From NCBI GenBank assembly GCA_028274825.1, contig JAQCMZ010000105.1:1-5384 (forward strand): a stretch of 5,384 nucleotides of DNA, in the 5' to 3' direction. This document shows positions 5,293 through 5,384 of this stretch, in pieces. This DNA comes from Haloferacaceae archaeon (GTDB lineage: Archaea; Halobacteriota; Halobacteria; Halobacteriales; Haloferacaceae). Below the pieces are notes generated by a model, which ran no database searches, had not been told where the DNA came from, and worked only from the letters and a program-made list of their open reading frames with translations. Numbering within the stretch: the stretch's first letter is position 1; each line of letters opens with the position of its first letter. Made by a program: the position numbers and the translations under genes.

Positions 5293-5359
5293 TTCTGGGT
5301 GACAGAAATAACAGAGAGGTGCCTTCTCCGGCTGGCTACCTGTCTCAGTTCACCCAGAA
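5293..5359. repeat. 10-base inverted repeat with inner pairing (third of three)
   Basis: TTCTGGGTGA (5293-5302) is perfectly complementary to TCACCCAGAA (5350-5359). Inside, GAG (5314-5316) pairs with CTC (5344-5346) and AGGT (5317-5320) with ACCT (5338-5341), so a single long irregular stem-loop of 67 bases can form. It follows the previous inverted repeat by 10 bases, as if both belonged to one structured unit reaching towards or past the right edge. Confidence 0.5.
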
Positions 5360-5384
5360 GTTTCGTCGATAAGTTAGCCCCGAG

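Larger units (their letters stand above)
5056..5384. other. Gene-free right end with promoter and three inverted repeats
   Basis: No gene can be called with confidence in these 329 bases. The left part is AT-rich and holds the promoter of the minus-strand pair. The rest carries three inverted repeats described separately. Short frames run off the right edge on both strands (plus from ATG 5290, minus to a stop at 5214-5216). Neither has a recognised motif; the minus frame is strongly basic, unlike haloarchaeal proteins. A gene starting beyond the edge is possible. Confidence 0.5.

Noticed and set aside
5228..5384. RNase P or SRP RNA
   Set aside because: Apart from short ACAGA-type words, the conserved core motifs of either RNA were not found on either strand.
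1..5384. CRISPR array or defence system
   Set aside because: No regularly spaced direct repeats and no Cas, toxin-antitoxin, restriction or other defence-type proteins were seen.

Overview
The window looks like a chromosomal segment of a haloarchaeon (class Halobacteria). The proteins are acidic. Most genes have an archaeal TATA-like box about 24-33 bases before the start codon and no Shine-Dalgarno sequence, as expected for leaderless haloarchaeal transcripts. The gene set (carA, an Lrp/AsnC regulator, type 1 IPP isomerase, class I HMG-CoA reductase) is typical of the group. The species cannot be named from the sequence alone.

Layout from left to right. Positions 1-933 (minus) hold carA, cut off at the left edge before its C-terminus. 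It is transcribed divergently from a short Lrp/AsnC-type regulator (1030-1443, plus). The shared spacer carries a perfect 8+1+8 palindrome, GTTACGAATTTCGTAAC, a strong candidate operator. Positions 1444-1840 have no gene but contain several hairpins, one of which resembles a terminal hairpin of IS200/IS605-type elements. Next come idi (1841-2431, plus) and hmgA (2664-3896, plus), two enzymes of isoprenoid supply, each with its own promoter. After a short convergent spacer (3897-4036), two minus-strand genes form a translationally coupled pair. The first to be transcribed is a small two-helix membrane protein with an OB-like beta-rich middle domain (4567-5055, GTG start). It is followed by a YdjM/DUF457-type membrane-bound putative metal hydrolase (4037-4567). 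The last 329 bases (5056-5384) hold that pair's promoter and three successive inverted repeats. No gene can be firmly called there.

Function. carA supplies carbamoyl phosphate for pyrimidine and arginine synthesis and is probably under control of the adjacent regulator. HmgA makes mevalonate, and Idi interconverts IPP and DMAPP, feeding archaeal ether lipids, carotenoids and quinones. The Idi here lacks the cysteine that is catalytic in bacterial and eukaryotic type 1 enzymes. No complete mobile element, CRISPR array, tRNA, rRNA or recognisable defence system is present. The segment is mostly ordinary core genome. The points most worth a second look are the carA/lrp palindrome, the Idi active-site change, the hairpin-rich spacers and the uncharacterised membrane pair.
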